From an uncultured Christensenella sp. (GTDB lineage: Bacteria > Bacillota > Clostridia > Christensenellales > UBA3700), in contig CASEHD010000002.1 in NCBI GenBank assembly GCA_949287655.1, forward strand, positions 1 through 64,000: 64,000 bases of DNA, read 5' to 3'. Under the pieces are notes generated by a model, which saw only the letters and a program-made list of their open reading frames with translations, was not told the origin of the DNA and made no database searches. A program made the position numbers and the translations under genes. Position 1 is the stretch's first letter, and every line of letters begins with the position of its first letter. Shown piece after piece: positions 33,833 to 41,999 of the stretch.

Positions 33833-36800
33833 TCAACCTGTTATCAAGCCCGTAACGTAATCCGAAAGATTAAGCGTACGCGAATAACGCAGATATGCAA
33901 TGCCGTATCTCTTCGCGTCGCCGACGCCGTTAAAGGTCTTGTCTTTAATATCCGTTCCGTCGAGATACGATACCTCGTCTTTGATATACTGCTTTCTGTC
34001 GTCGCTGCCGGACGAATTATCGTACAGAGAACAGAACCAGACATAACTTGAATCGACGACCTGTGCGACAGTGATATTTACGTTGTAATAACCCTCCTGC
34101 AGTCCGACTCCCGGAACGCTAAAGCTGTATTTATAATCATAATTTACAAGCTCGGTCGCGTATATCTGATCGATCATTCTCTCTTTGCTCGTCAATCCGT
34201 CCTCTCCGATCTCGTCGCCGAACAGGTCTTTCTCATAGCCGGCGTTTTTAAGAATCCTGTTCATTACCTGACACTCCTCGTCCGTCATACGGTTGACGAA
34301 TATATCGGTCTGAGACTGAGAATCGCCGCTCGGATTTTCAAGAAGAGCGATGACTGCGTTGACGTATATCTTCTCGGGTACGAGGTTGCTGTCTCGTCCC
34401 GTTGCGTTTTCGCCGGTAAACAGATTCTTCGTATCCACTTCGAGAGTCACGAGCAGATGAGAAACAGAGTCGTCTATCCTGACGTTATCTCCCGAAAGAC
34501 CTTCGTTGTAATAATTTCTGATTGCGTTTGTCTGATCCTGCTCTATATGCGTACCGTTGGTATATTTGGGAAGAATATAGCTTTGATAGAAAGTTATGTC
34601 TTCCGCATTTCCGCCGACGATTTCGTCGAACTTGTCGCCCGTTATCTTCGTATTCATATAAGCGTCGAGGAACTGAGCGTCTACCGTTATCGACGTTCCG
34701 TCTGTCGAAGGAGTGATGGTAAACGTGGACTCATCGGTATTAGCGCCCGTCTCGTCTATAGGAGACCGGTAGCCGCTGTTGGAGAAAGTGTATCCCTCAA
34801 GCCCCGCGTGCAAGCCCTTTATGGTAGAACGCATCGCTTCGCCGGAAGGTCTGTCTTCTTCCGGATTCCCGTCCGCGTCAACGTATATCTTGTTGACCGC
34901 GAGGTCGAATACGGTTGAGAATTCCAGACCGCCTTCTGTCGCGTCCTTTTCTACAAACGCAGTGCTTACGCTGCCGTCCGCGTTCATATCGTTGAACGCC
35001 GCGGTGAGTTTGCTCTCTATCGTCAGCTCTAATCCTTCCTTGCTGAAATCCTGTTTATCGTCGCCCTGTCCGACCGAGGTCTGACCCGAGAAACGCTTGA
35101 CGAAGAACAGCATCTTGTCCATATAATCGTCGCCGATATCGTTTATATCCACTTTTGCGTCGTACACGGGGTCGCCGTCGTTATTGTATGAGACCGCAAT
35201 GTCTACGATGATGTCGATGTCGTACGGGAACAGCGTTTCGTACTTTTTATTCTGATTTATCGTTTCCGCGCCTTCGCCCGTCACGTTTTCAAACGAGATG
35301 TCGCCGTTTATCCTCATCCTTATCCCGGGAAGACCTGTCGCATCGTCGATATAGATAAGGATATATTCGACTTTGCTCGTCGGCAGGATCTGCATCAGAT
35401 TGTCGAGTTTGCCCGAATCGTTGACAATGTTCGCAAATTCGTACTGACTGAGGTACGGGTTGAGTTCGGCGTAAACGGTATTATCGTCCAGAAGTCCGCT
35501 CTTGTCGCCCGCAGCGTTCATTCTGAGCCTGGTCTGATATTCTCCGCTGACGGTATTCAGCATATCCTGAATATTAGAAGCGGACCAGTCCTCGCCCTCG
35601 ACGTCTGTATCTATATAATATTTGCTGTCGATCTCTGCAACAAACCCGGTTATTCCCAGCGCCTCGACGTCCGCGGTGATATTGGTTTCCGCGTCCGTTC
35701 CGACCGGATCGTATTTGTATGTCTGCGAAAGGATAAGGTACATCTCTTCGCCGGTCATGCCGTAAGCCGCGTTGAATTCGTCTTCCGTCATTGCGCCGTC
35801 CTGTTCGGGATCGTATTTGAGTTTTTCGTTCGCAGCGAGAACTTCGAAGATATTGGGAAGTATCGCGCAGTCGTCGGATTCGCCTGCCGGCGCCATAAAT
35901 TCTATCTTCGCGCCCAGATTCTTTTCAATATCTACAAACGCCTGATATATCTTTTCGTTCAGCTGCTTTTCAAGGTCGTCGAAGGTCATGTCGGAGACTT
36001 CGTCTATATGCTCGCCGCCCTCGATCTGTTCGCCCGAAGATTCGCTCTTGTTCTGCACAGCGTTAAGAAGACTCATCAGCGTTTCGAAATGCTGACGGCT
36101 CATATCGTTACCCTTCCTGTTGATATCGACCTGCGCGACGCTGGGATTTTCGACCGTGCCGGAGTACTGCGTATATGTGAGGAACACGTATATCGAGTCC
36201 GGAAGCAGCTGCCTGACCAGTTTCTTCATGCTCTCGTTGTCGCCCAGCTGCGCGTCTATATTCCCGGTCAGGTCGAGCTCTATCGTTATTTGCAACGTGA
36301 AATAATCGCCTTTCTTATCGTCGGTGCCGGTAGCCGTACAGGTCACGTCCATTACCCACGGCTCCATATTCTCGACCTTGTATTCCTGATTTTTGAGATA
36401 TCCGTTAAGAAGCGCCGCAAGCGTGTCTTCGTCCGCTACGGGTCTGAACGCGCCGCCCTCCTCGTAATCGAGTCCCGCCTCTATTCTGTCGCGTATCTCT
36501 ATCCTCTTCAAAGTTTCCTCGTCTTCCGAGAACGTATTGAGCTTTGTGAACAGATTGCTTGCGGTGATGTAATACTCTTCGGTTTCTTCGTTCACGACGT
36601 TGTTGAAATAATATTTTTCGCTGAACTCACCGTTAATAAACTCGTTCGCCGCACTGAGCTGAACTTCCTCGGAATATCCGTCAACGCCGAGGGATTCCGC
36701 GGTCGGGAGCTTGACGTCTCTTATCAGCGCGAGGAAATCTCCCTGGGTGAGGTTTTCTGCGCCCAGCATGTTTATTACCGCCTGTATCGGCTTCGTATCC

Positions 36801-38041
36801 ACGTTTCCGGTCGCGGTGAAGCTTATCGGAATGATCTCGTTTATCTTGACGATCGTGTCGTACACCTTAGCGTTGATGCTCTGCATGAACGAGACGTCGT
36901 TGCCGTCCTCGTCCGTCGTCGCCAGGAACCTGTCGAGCAGCTTGTTTATCGCCGTCTGCTGCTTGTCGCCCATATCGTTGATCTCTACGCTCGCCGACCA
37001 TGTCTGCTTATTGGGATAGACGCTGGCGGTCACGTAAAGAGTTTTGGGCAAGATCGACGGGATGATATCCGCGAGACTCTTGACCGTATCAGGAACTTCT
37101 GCGTCTCCGAAAAGCTTTGAAAGAAGCTGATCTTTATTGTTTGCGAGGGCGGTCTTAGCCGCGTCCCGAAGGTTTATCCTTATCGTAGCGCGGACGCGCA
37201 CGTCCTCTTGTTCGAGCACGGTCGCCTGATCGATTATAACCTGTTCGACCGAAAGCACGTTCGCGACGTTGACGCCGTAATCGGTCTCGATCTTCTTGAG
37301 CGCGTCCAGCTCTGAAATCGAAGAGAACGCCTCGTTGAGGACTGCCGCCAGCTCTTTGTCGCTGAGCTCAAGCATCTCTTTTTCAAGGGAGTCCTGATCC
37401 TTGCCTTCCAGCACGCTGAAATCGAATTCCAGGCTTTCGAGAAGGTCGTCGAGCGCCTTGTTGCCGGTTATAGAATCGTTGTCTCCGATCTCGGGAGCGC
37501 CTTCTTCCGCCATTATCAGTTTGCTGCCGTCGGACAGCGTGGCTTCCGAGCCTTCTCCGTTATTCTCCTCGCTCGTGACCTCGGCGAGAAGTCCGCTGAC
37601 TATATCGGTTATTGAAATGTTGCACTCTTCTGAAAGATACAGACCTTTTTTCAGACTTGCGTAAAAACTGTCCAGATCCTCTTCCGTATAAGGATTGGTT
37701 ACCGCCCCCGATCCGTCGCCGTAAAGATCGACGAGCATTCCGACCGCTTCGACAAGTTCGAGCCCGGTAAGATCTTTCAAACTTATCTTTCCGTTCTCGT
37801 CTTCTAACAGATCGTAATCCCACGCAACGAACGCGCCCGCGATCAGCGTGCCCAGCAGAACTATTATGATGCTTATGCACGCAAAACCGGTGTAAAAGCG
37901 TCTTTTATTCTTTTTTCTCTTTATCTTGTCTGCATCCTGCTCGGTAAGATAATAGCCTCTCGCAGAATAGAGAGCGTCGTTTTCAGACTTCTCTTCAGAG
38001 CCGACTTTTTTAAGCTTCAGATCTTTTATAACGTTTCCCAT
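33833..38041 (-). CDS. Giant membrane-anchored repeat protein, function unknown
   Basis: 1402 residues. A short cytoplasmic basic segment (RKKNKRRFY) precedes one membrane helix (about 53-73), and the remaining 1300 residues would be extracellular. Degenerate repeats can be seen: LPKTLYVTASVYPNKQTW...INDMGDKQQTAI, LPDSIYVFLTYTQYSG...INRKGNDMSRQH, VDIAVSYNN...DINDIGDDYMDK and VPEKIYVNAVIALLEN...VNRMTDEE, each ending about 40 residues after a L-P-x-x-x-Y-V start and followed by acidic spacers. Rich in Asp, Glu and Asn. Start: ATG at 38041 with AGGAG eight bases upstream. It heads an operon with PfkB and TSCPD. No enzymatic motif found; a wall-spanning scaffold or lipid-transfer-like surface protein are guesses. 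Confidence 0.75.
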   Translation of the reverse strand: MGNVIKDLKLKKVGSEEKSENDALYSARGYYLTEQDADKIKRKKNKRRFYTGFACISIIIVLLGTLIAGAFVAWDYDLLEDENGKISLKDLTGLELVEAVGMLVDLYGDGSGAVTNPYTEEDLDSFYASLKKGLYLSEECNISITDIVSGLLAEVTSEENNGEGSEATLSDGSKLIMAEEGAPEIGDNDSITGNKALDDLLESLEFDFSVLEGKDQDSLEKEMLELSDKELAAVLNEAFSSISELDALKKIETDYGVNVANVLSVEQVIIDQATVLEQEDVRVRATIRINLRDAAKTALANNKDQLLSKLFGDAEVPDTVKSLADIIPSILPKTLYVTASVYPNKQTWSASVEINDMGDKQQTAINKLLDRFLATTDEDGNDVSFMQSINAKVYDTIVKINEIIPISFTATGNVDTKPIQAVINMLGAENLTQGDFLALIRDVKLPTAESLGVDGYSEEVQLSAANEFINGEFSEKYYFNNVVNEETEEYYITASNLFTKLNTFSEDEETLKRIEIRDRIEAGLDYEEGGAFRPVADEDTLAALLNGYLKNQEYKVENMEPWVMDVTCTATGTDDKKGDYFTLQITIELDLTGNIDAQLGDNESMKKLVRQLLPDSIYVFLTYTQYSGTVENPSVAQVDINRKGNDMSRQHFETLMSLLNAVQNKSESSGEQIEGGEHIDEVSDMTFDDLEKQLNEKIYQAFVDIEKNLGAKIEFMAPAGESDDCAILPNIFEVLAANEKLKYDPEQDGAMTEDEFNAAYGMTGEEMYLILSQTYKYDPVGTDAETNITADVEALGITGFVAEIDSKYYIDTDVEGEDWSASNIQDMLNTVSGEYQTRLRMNAAGDKSGLLDDNTVYAELNPYLSQYEFANIVNDSGKLDNLMQILPTSKVEYILIYIDDATGLPGIRMRINGDISFENVTGEGAETINQNKKYETLFPYDIDIIVDIAVSYNNDGDPVYDAKVDINDIGDDYMDKMLFFVKRFSGQTSVGQGDDKQDFSKEGLELTIESKLTAAFNDMNADGSVSTAFVEKDATEGGLEFSTVFDLAVNKIYVDADGNPEEDRPSGEAMRSTIKGLHAGLEGYTFSNSGYRSPIDETGANTDESTFTITPSTDGTSITVDAQFLDAYMNTKITGDKFDEIVGGNAEDITFYQSYILPKYTNGTHIEQDQTNAIRNYYNEGLSGDNVRIDDSVSHLLVTLEVDTKNLFTGENATGRDSNLVPEKIYVNAVIALLENPSGDSQSQTDIFVNRMTDEECQVMNRILKNAGYEKDLFGDEIGEDGLTSKERMIDQIYATELVNYDYKYSFSVPGVGLQEGYYNVNITVAQVVDSSYVWFCSLYDNSSGSDDRKQYIKDEVSYLDGTDIKDKTFNGVGDAKRYGIAYLRYSRTLNLSDYVTGLITG

Positions 38042-38082
38042 CCTCACGTCTCCTGTCGAGGTTGTTTAATGTATTTTTAAAT

Positions 38083-38088
38083 ATTATA
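38083..38088 (-). promoter_or_regulatory. Extended -10 element upstream of the giant protein
   Basis: On the minus strand TGTTATAAT forms an extended -10 (TATAAT at 38083-38088) about 40 bases before the start codon. The -35 is A-rich and weak. Confidence 0.45.
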
Positions 38089-38243
38089 ACACACTTTTTT
38101 GTTTTTGTATATAATTTATAAAATATTATAAATAAATTGCAGGAAAATCGCATATTTCGGAAAACACGGGCAGATCCGCCGCGCATATTGCGCCTTTTTA
38201 CTTCGTTTTTACACATAATAGTCGACGGTGTGGGTTTTGTTTG

Positions 38244-38273
38244 TTGACATAGGGCAGGCTTTCGGACTATAAT
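38244..38273 (+). promoter_or_regulatory. Consensus sigma-A promoter of the SGNH hydrolase
   Basis: TTGACA (38244-38249), 18-bp spacer, TATAAT (38268-38273). Confidence 0.85.
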
Positions 38274-38327
38274 CTGGATATCGGCGATACTCGTCCGCGT
38301 TTGTTTTTAACTATGGAGAAAACGGAT

Positions 38328-39083
38328 ATGGAAAACAACTTCAAAGGAGAAAAAATAAGACTTGCGGTATTTTTTACCGCGATCTCAGTTGTCATCCTGA
38401 TATTAAGCCTTTTCCTTGCGTATTACGCCGCTTACGGCGATATTCTGTTTACCATACTGGACAACAAGTCCCTGAAAGCGAAGAGGTACGACGAGATGAA
38501 TTTATCTGCACAAAAAGGTCAGACCGTATTCTTCGGCGACTCGCTGACGGAGTTCTACGACACCTCAGCCGCCTTCCCTTCTTTCACGAGTTACAACCGC
38601 GGCATTTCGGGCGATACGACGGACGGAATGCTTGCAAGACTGGACGGCAACCTTCTGGCGATCGAGCCTTCGAGAATAATCTTCCTGGGCGGCGCAAACG
38701 ACCTCAATCACGGTCTTGCACCCGACGAAATAGTCGCGAACATACGCAAGATCCTGACAAGAATAAAGACGGCGCTCCCCGACTGCGAAGTGTTTGTGGA
38801 GTCTCTTTACCCCGTCAATCCTTACACCCTGCCGATATACCTCAACAGCGTCGCCGATCGCAAGAATTCGGATATCCTCAGGATAAACGAAGCGCTTGTC
38901 CCCCTTTGCGAAGAGCTGGGTTGCACCTATATCAACGTGCATGACTCCTTGACCGACGAAAACGGCAATCTGAGAGCGGAACTGACAGTGGACGGTCTGC
39001 ATGTGACCGAAGACGGTTACGCGATAGTCACGGAAATATTATCCGGATATCTGCTCCCGTCCGAAAGCAGAAACGGCAGATAA
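38328..39083 (+). CDS. SGNH/GDSL hydrolase, membrane-anchored
   Basis: About 251 residues. One N-terminal membrane helix (about 12-35) and no lipobox leave the catalytic domain outside. Block I is FFGDSLTEFYD (the Ser nucleophile in GDSL), Block II includes RGISGDTTDG (Gly), Block III LGGANDLNHG (Asn), and Block V DGLHVTEDGY (Asp and His), so all four catalytic positions are intact. These enzymes deacetylate sugars or cleave esters on glycans. Start: ATG 38328 with GGAG ten bases upstream; the longer frame from TTG 38301 has none. Substrate unknown, but acetylated host or plant glycans fit the neighbourhood. Confidence 0.85.
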   Translation: MENNFKGEKIRLAVFFTAISVVILILSLFLAYYAAYGDILFTILDNKSLKAKRYDEMNLSAQKGQTVFFGDSLTEFYDTSAAFPSFTSYNRGISGDTTDGMLARLDGNLLAIEPSRIIFLGGANDLNHGLAPDEIVANIRKILTRIKTALPDCEVFVESLYPVNPYTLPIYLNSVADRKNSDILRINEALVPLCEELGCTYINVHDSLTDENGNLRAELTVDGLHVTEDGYAIVTEILSGYLLPSESRNGR

Positions 39084-39113
39084 GACTGTCCGCATATGTG
39101 AAACGTTAATGAA

Positions 39114-39138
39114 ACCGACCGCTCCCGGTCGGTTTTTT
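39114..39138 (+). terminator. Intrinsic terminator of the SGNH hydrolase
   Basis: ACCGACCG (39114-39121) pairs with CGGTCGGT (39126-39133), then six T residues. Confidence 0.92.
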
Positions 39139-39324
39139 ATGTTTCGCCACGTCCCGCTTTACCGCGTGCCGATCGCGCTATACGGCGGTATAATATCCGT
39201 TCTCCGGATTCTTTCCCTCTCCCCACGGCAATGACCGAAAAACGAAAAGACTCGTCCACGGCAAGCCGGTTTTTTGCAACAGATCGTCAAAAACAAAATA
39301 CTTATCCGATAAAACGCATAAAAA

Positions 39325-39362
39325 ACGCGCGTTCCGCAATCGGTTACGGACGCGCGTTTTTT
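39325..39362. terminator. Bidirectional terminator
   Basis: ACGCGCGTTCCG (39325-39336) pairs with CGGACGCGCGT (39347-39357), one mismatch, with T-runs on both strands. It ends the small membrane-protein gene on the minus strand. Confidence 0.85.
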
Positions 39363-39381
39363 ATGCGAATTTTCCGTTTTG

Positions 39382-39909
39382 CTAACTCTTTACAGCCGCA
39401 CCGATAGCCGCGCCTCCGCCGAGAACGCCGCCTATCGTAAGCAGGTAGCAGCCTATCGCGGGAGTGGTCGTCGAATTGGCGAGGACGCCCAGATCCACTA
39501 CGTATTCGTTTCCCATCAGAACGGTGAAAACTATTGCGAGGATACCGCAAACGAGAGCGACAATACCCGCAACGCCGCCGAGGACACCCAACAGTTTAAG
39601 CCTTATCAGCAATTTGAGTACGAACAGCACTGCTGCCGCCGCAACTGCCGCCGCCGCTATCCATGCGAACATATTGGTAACGACGAAATATTTAACTTCC
39701 CCGTCTAGTTTAGCGGCTGCGTCGTTGGCATCTGCCCAATCTTGAAGCGTATCTGAACTGCTGCTTGACGCCTCGACAAGATCGGAACCGACTTCCGTGG
39801 TAGTCCAATCGAGGAACAAACCGGTAAACGCGAGAGCCGCGCCGACGATCATAATCAGAACGAGTACGAGCGAGAGCGTGCTGATTCCCTTTTTTTTCTT
39901 CTTAGCCAT
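39382..39909 (-). CDS. Small membrane protein of unknown function
   Basis: 175 residues with four probable helices (about 10-32, 78-105, 110-135, 150-172) and a Ser-rich extracellular loop (VEASSSSSDTLQDWADANDAAA) after the first. Basic start MAKKKKK. It is rich in Ala and Gly, and I recognise no domain. The ATG at 39909 has AGGAGG nine bases upstream, better than an in-frame start 15 codons earlier. It stands alone with its own promoter and terminator. Confidence 0.65.
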   Translation of the reverse strand: MAKKKKKGISTLSLVLVLIMIVGAALAFTGLFLDWTTTEVGSDLVEASSSSSDTLQDWADANDAAAKLDGEVKYFVVTNMFAWIAAAAVAAAAVLFVLKLLIRLKLLGVLGGVAGIVALVCGILAIVFTVLMGNEYVVDLGVLANSTTTPAIGCYLLTIGGVLGGGAAIGAAVKS

Positions 39910-39985
39910 ATTAAAGTCCTCCTTAATGATCTTAAAAAAATCGAGACGGCGCAATTATGGCACACCATCTCAAACCTACATAGTA

Positions 39986-40014
39986 ATTGTACCATTATTG
40001 CGCGCGCGTGTCAA
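39986..40014 (-). promoter_or_regulatory. Sigma-A type promoter of the small membrane protein
   Basis: On the minus strand TTGACA (40009-40014), 17-bp spacer beginning with CGCGCGCGC, TACAAT (39986-39991). Confidence 0.85.
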
Positions 40015-40060
40015 CGGACAAATTTATTCCCTACGCGTCTTATTTGACAGACTGTCCGAT

Positions 40061-40555
40061 TTATCCGCGCTTTTCAGTCTTTTCTCTCTTTATATGCCTT
40101 TTGCCGGTAACGCTTCTGACGTCAAGTCTGAACACCGCGGTCCCGGGCACGACGGCGAGCGAGAAAGGAAAATCTTCCTCTCTGTAATGCTTCATAAGTA
40201 TTTTAAGCGCCCTTATTTTCTCTTCTTCCGAGGTGACGAAGCCGACGTCGCCGTAACCGACGACGCTTTCGTATTCAGTCGTACAGCTACCTTTTTCCCC
40301 GTCGAAAAAGAGCCTGTGCGAACAGTCCGCCTCGAACGCAGCCCTGCCCTCTCTTCTTATGAGGTCGATCTTCTTACCTTCGGGCGCGCTGTGAAAATAC
40401 AAAGTCAGCAAGCCGCCGTTTCTTTCAATACCGAAACTGAGCGGCACGATATACGGGATATCCCCGTCGTTGAACGCGAGCCTCACCGCGTCGCACTTTT
40501 CAAGCGCGCTTACTATCTCGTCAAAGTCCTTTATCTCTCTGTCCGATCTTCTCAT
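40061..40555 (-). CDS. Pyridoxamine 5'-phosphate oxidase-like flavoprotein (NimA type)
   Basis: 164 residues. The start MRRSDREIKDFDEIVSAL, then CDAVRLAFNDGDIPYIVPLSF and LYFHSAPEGKKIDLI, are typical of the split-barrel FMN-binding proteins that include nitroimidazole-resistance NimA. It lacks a heavy signal or membrane segment, so cytoplasmic. CTTEYESVVGYGDVGFV holds the conserved central part. Such genes are common in gut Clostridia without a resistance phenotype; drug resistance should not be assumed. It is followed by a long spacer. Confidence 0.85.
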   Translation of the reverse strand: MRRSDREIKDFDEIVSALEKCDAVRLAFNDGDIPYIVPLSFGIERNGGLLTLYFHSAPEGKKIDLIRREGRAAFEADCSHRLFFDGEKGSCTTEYESVVGYGDVGFVTSEEEKIRALKILMKHYREEDFPFSLAVVPGTAVFRLDVRSVTGKRHIKREKTEKRG

Positions 40556-40573
40556 AGCGACTTACTCTCCCGA

Positions 40574-40608
40574 TAAAAAGAAGATACGGACTTTCTCGCC
40601 CGTATCTT
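40574..40608 (-). terminator. Intrinsic terminator of guaA
   Basis: AAGATACGG (40581-40589) pairs with CCGTATCTT (40600-40608); on the minus strand it is followed by CTTTTTA. Confidence 0.88.
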
Positions 40609-40625
40609 TATAATGTTTTTCAGAA

Positions 40626-41903
40626 TTATTCCCACTCTATGGTGCCGGTCGGCTTCGGAGTCATATCGAAGCAGACGCGGTTGACGCCCTTGACCTCTGT
40701 GATTATCCTCTTTACTATCTTGTCGAGGACGTTCCAGTCAACGTGTTCTATCGTCGCGGTCATTGCGTCCACGGTATTTACGGCGCGGATTATTACCGGC
40801 CACTCGAAGGAGCGCGCGTTGTCTCTTACGCCGACTGACTTGACGTCCGGGATAAGGGTAAAATACTGCCATACCTTGCCCTGCAAGCCCGCTTTCGCGA
40901 ACTCTTCGCGAAGGATCGCGTCCGATTCTCTGACCGCTTCCAGTCTGTCTCTGGTGATCGCGCCCAGGCATCTTACGCCCAGTCCGGGACCGGGGAACGG
41001 CTGACGGTATACCATATCGTCGGGAAGGCCGAGAGCTTTACCGCAAGCGCGGACCTCATCCTTGAACAGATATTTGAGCGGCTCGACCAGCTCGAATTTG
41101 AGATCGTCGGGAAGACCTCCCACGTTGTGGTGCGACTTTACGATCTTATTCGTCTTCGTACCGCTTTCTACGATGTCGGGATATATCGTACCCTGCGCGA
41201 GGAAGTCGATGCCGTCAAGCTTTCTCGCCTCTTCTTCAAACACTCTGATAAATTCCGCGCCGATTATCTTTCTCTTCTTTTCGGGGTCGGACACGCCTGC
41301 GAGCTTATCGAGGAATCTGTCCACGCTGTCCGAATAAATGAGGGTCGCGCCCAGTTCTTCTCTGAACACTCTTACGACCTGCTCCGGCTCTCCCTTTCTG
41401 AGGAGACCGTGATTTACGTGCACGCAGACGAGCTGTTTGCCGATAGCCTTTATAAGGAGCGCCGCGACGACGGAGCTGTCAACGCCGCCCGAGAGCGCGA
41501 GAAGCACCTTTTTGTCGCCGATCTGCTTTCTCAAAAGCTCTACCTGATCGTCGATAAAGTTCTGCATATTCCAGTTGGCATCGGCTTTGCAGGTGTCGAA
41601 CACGAAGGATCTGAGGTCGCTTTCCTTGATCGCGGGGCATTTGTCGGTAGCGTGATCGAGCGCAACGACGGGTACGGAAGCGCCGTAAATTTCAGCCGCG
41701 ACGTCGATCTTTACGCCGTCGATAACGTTGTTGGGACCGCCGTTCAATATAACGCCCTTGACGTTGGGGATCGCCGCCAGCTGTTTAGCGGTGATGTCGT
41801 GCGGATATATCTCGCTGTAAACGCCGAGCGCGCGGATCTCTCTGGCAAGCGCGGAGTTGTTCTCGCTGCCGAGGTCGAGGATAACTATCATATCTTGTTT
41901 CAT
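40626..41903 (-). CDS. guaA: GMP synthase with degenerate glutaminase domain
   Basis: 425 residues against about 510-525 for ordinary GuaA. The ATP-pyrophosphatase half is complete: LSGGVDSSV at about 137-145, LVCVHVNHGLLRKGE, GAEFIRVFEEEA, QGTIYPDIVESG and the C-terminal dimerisation domain ending DMTPKPTGTIEWE. The N-terminal class I amidotransferase half is only about 115 residues instead of about 195. It opens normally (MIVILDLGSENNSALAREIR) and keeps VILNGGP, but the catalytic Cys-motif position reads VPVVALDHAT with no Cys, and the His-Glu segment of the triad is deleted. It should not hydrolyse glutamine, so it either uses ammonia or a partner subunit. Clear promoter and terminator. 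Confidence 0.9.
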   Translation of the reverse strand: MKQDMIVILDLGSENNSALAREIRALGVYSEIYPHDITAKQLAAIPNVKGVILNGGPNNVIDGVKIDVAAEIYGASVPVVALDHATDKCPAIKESDLRSFVFDTCKADANWNMQNFIDDQVELLRKQIGDKKVLLALSGGVDSSVVAALLIKAIGKQLVCVHVNHGLLRKGEPEQVVRVFREELGATLIYSDSVDRFLDKLAGVSDPEKKRKIIGAEFIRVFEEEARKLDGIDFLAQGTIYPDIVESGTKTNKIVKSHHNVGGLPDDLKFELVEPLKYLFKDEVRACGKALGLPDDMVYRQPFPGPGLGVRCLGAITRDRLEAVRESDAILREEFAKAGLQGKVWQYFTLIPDVKSVGVRDNARSFEWPVIIRAVNTVDAMTATIEHVDWNVLDKIVKRIITEVKGVNRVCFDMTPKPTGTIEWE

Positions 41904-41931
41904 ATCTGTTCTCCTTGGTTTTTATGTAATA

Positions 41932-41961
41932 AATGTATCACCAAACGGGTACTTCTGTCAA
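41932..41961 (-). promoter_or_regulatory. Sigma-A type promoter of guaA
   Basis: On the minus strand TTGACA (41956-41961), 18-bp spacer, TACATT (41932-41937). Confidence 0.65.
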
Positions 41962-41999
41962 TCCGTTTGAATTTATTTGCCCTGTTTCAGCGCTACTGT

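Noticed and set aside
40061-40555. Nitroimidazole resistance gene
   Set aside because: The fold matches NimA-like flavoproteins, but such genes are widespread in susceptible anaerobes, so resistance cannot be claimed.
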